In this document: positions 13,599-14,513 of the stretch, piece by piece
Layout of the letters: each line of letters starts with the position of its first letter
How positions within the stretch are numbered: the stretch's first letter is position 1
NCBI GenBank assembly: GCA_937959175.1
Contig: CALGAS010000570.1
Span: 1 to 14,513, forward strand
Direction: 5' to 3'
Source: an uncultured bacterium
GTDB lineage: Bacteria; Planctomycetota; Planctomycetia; Pirellulales; UBA1268
Length of the DNA: 14,513 nucleotides
Made by a program: the position numbers and the translations under genes
The notes under the pieces: generated by a model
What the model saw: only the letters and a program-made list of their open reading frames with translations
Told to the model about the DNA's origin: nothing
Databases searched by the model: none

Positions 13599-14513
13599 AT
13601 GAGCCGCGGCTTTCTGACGCTGCTGGGATTGGTCGCCGGGGCGGGAATCGGACTGGCGCTCGAGGCACTATCGGCCGATGCGGCGGCCCTCGCCGTGGCG
13701 ATCTGCCGCCCGATCGGCAGGCTCTGGCTCTCCGCGCTGCAGATGACGGTCCTGCCGCTGGTGGTCAGCGTGCTGGTGGTCGGCGTGGCTGAGGTGGCCG
13801 ACGTCGCCCACATGGGCCGGATCGCTCGCCGGGCCCTGGCCTGGATCGCCGGGCTTTCCTGCGCCGCGGCCCTTGTCGCGGTGCCGCTGGCCCGAGCCGC
13901 CTTCGGAGCGTTTCCCCGATCGCCCAACCTCGCCGGCGTCCTCGCCCAGGCTGCCCCGCCGGCCAAGCCCCCGGCCGATGGCTGGCTGACGATCCTCCCC
14001 GACAATGTCGTGGCGGCAGCGGCCGACGGGGCGATTGCTCCGGTCGTCGTCTTCACGCTCCTCTTCGGCTTGGCGCTGGCCCAACTCGACGCGGCCCGCC
14101 GGGCGCCGGTCATCGAACTGGCCCGCAGCGTTGAAAACGCGATGACGATCCTGATCGGCTGGATCCTGGCGGCGGCGGCCGTCGGCGTCTTCGCGTTGGC
14201 CCTGCCGCTGACCGCCACCGGCGGTGGCCGGGCGATCGGCGAGCTCGGCGGCTACGTGGCGGTGCTCATCGGCGTCTATGCGCTGGTCACAGCGGCGACG
14301 TACGTCGTCGTCTGGACGGCAGGCGTGGGGCTCGGCCGGTTTGCGGCCGGAGCACTGCCGGCCCAGAGCGTCGCCGCCGGCACGCAGAGCTCCCTGGCCA
14401 GCCTCCCGGCAATGCTGCGGGCCGCCGGAGATCTCGGCTGCCCGCCGGCGGTCGGCGGGCTGGTGCTGCCGCTGGCCGTCTCGCTGTTTCGGATCACCAG
14501 CCCGGTGCAGTAT
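13599..14513 (+). CDS. Cation:dicarboxylate/amino acid symporter (GltP/DctA family), 3' end cut
   Basis: The first 305 codons of a polytopic membrane protein that runs off the right edge in frame. It resembles SDF-family symporters, which import glutamate, aspartate, other dicarboxylates or cystine with Na+ or H+. Visible blocks are LQMTVLPLVVSVLVVGVAEVAD (helix 2 region), LPDNVVAAAADGAIAPVVVFTLLFGLAL (the iPdN and helix 4-5 region), the serine-rich hairpin GTQSSLASLPAM (equivalent to GTSSSAATLP), and the start of helix 7, VLPLAVSLFRITSPVQY. The NMDGT cation/substrate motif expected in that helix is replaced by FRITS, so specificity may differ. The ATG has GAGG 7 bases upstream and follows the L,D-transpeptidase stop by 13 bases, suggesting cotranscription. 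A role in taking up glutamate or other murein-derived products is inferred from context. Confidence 0.85.
   Translation, partial: MSRGFLTLLGLVAGAGIGLALEALSADAAALAVAICRPIGRLWLSALQMTVLPLVVSVLVVGVAEVADVAHMGRIARRALAWIAGLSCAAALVAVPLARAAFGAFPRSPNLAGVLAQAAPPAKPPADGWLTILPDNVVAAAADGAIAPVVVFTLLFGLALAQLDAARRAPVIELARSVENAMTILIGWILAAAAVGVFALALPLTATGGGRAIGELGGYVAVLIGVYALVTAATYVVVWTAGVGLGRFAAGALPAQSVAAGTQSSLASLPAMLRAAGDLGCPPAVGGLVLPLAVSLFRITSPVQY

Noticed and set aside
1..14513. Mobile element, CRISPR array, tRNA or rRNA
   Set aside because: I looked for terminal repeats, transposase motifs, regularly spaced repeats and cloverleaf-like segments and found none. The two short direct repeats noted are isolated pairs.

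Overview
The window is high in G+C (roughly two thirds by eye) and reads as chromosomal DNA of a planctomycete (Planctomycetota). The evidence is a DUF1559 pseudopilin-like protein coupled to a small carboxypeptidase-regulatory-like lipoprotein, a PEP-CTERM exported protein, and a secreted FAD-dependent oxidoreductase of a type common in that phylum. I cannot place it more finely. There is no tRNA, rRNA, CRISPR array, transposase or integration site that I can see. Nine complete genes and one gene cut by the right edge fill the window.

Left third (1-5126): a secreted FAD-dependent oxidoreductase (minus strand) faces a PEP-CTERM protein (plus strand) across a 354-base spacer. The PEP-CTERM gene ends in a textbook intrinsic terminator. 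A second spacer of about 330 bases leads to the DUF1559 gene, whose stop overlaps the start of the lipoprotein gene.

Middle (5095-6756, minus strand): an exported protein with the catalytic domain of protein-arginine deiminases (PAD). The Asp/His/Asp/Cys active-site set is intact and an Asp-rich calcium-type motif lies near the N-terminus. Its 3' end overlaps the lipoprotein gene tail to tail, with a long inverted repeat at the junction.

Right half (6861-14513): a peptidoglycan-peptide locus. It holds (i) an 851-residue fusion of a DUF819 membrane permease domain to an SH3b-NlpC/P60 (YkfC-type) murein-peptide hydrolase; (ii) a minus-strand pair made of an L-Ala-D/L-Glu-type dipeptide epimerase followed by a double-headed penicillin-binding enzyme (class A beta-lactamase fold, peptidoglycan-binding domain, S11 D-Ala-D-Ala carboxypeptidase); and (iii) a plus-strand pair made of a YkuD-like L,D-transpeptidase followed by a GltP/DctA-type symporter that runs off the window. 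Read together, they suggest trimming and crosslinking of the wall, release of L-Ala-D-Glu outside the membrane, import through the permease to which the hydrolase is fused, and epimerisation inside to an ordinary L,L-dipeptide. The permease-hydrolase fusion and the double-headed peptidase are the most unusual objects here, followed by the bacterial PAD. All functional statements rest on reading motifs by eye; no database search was run.
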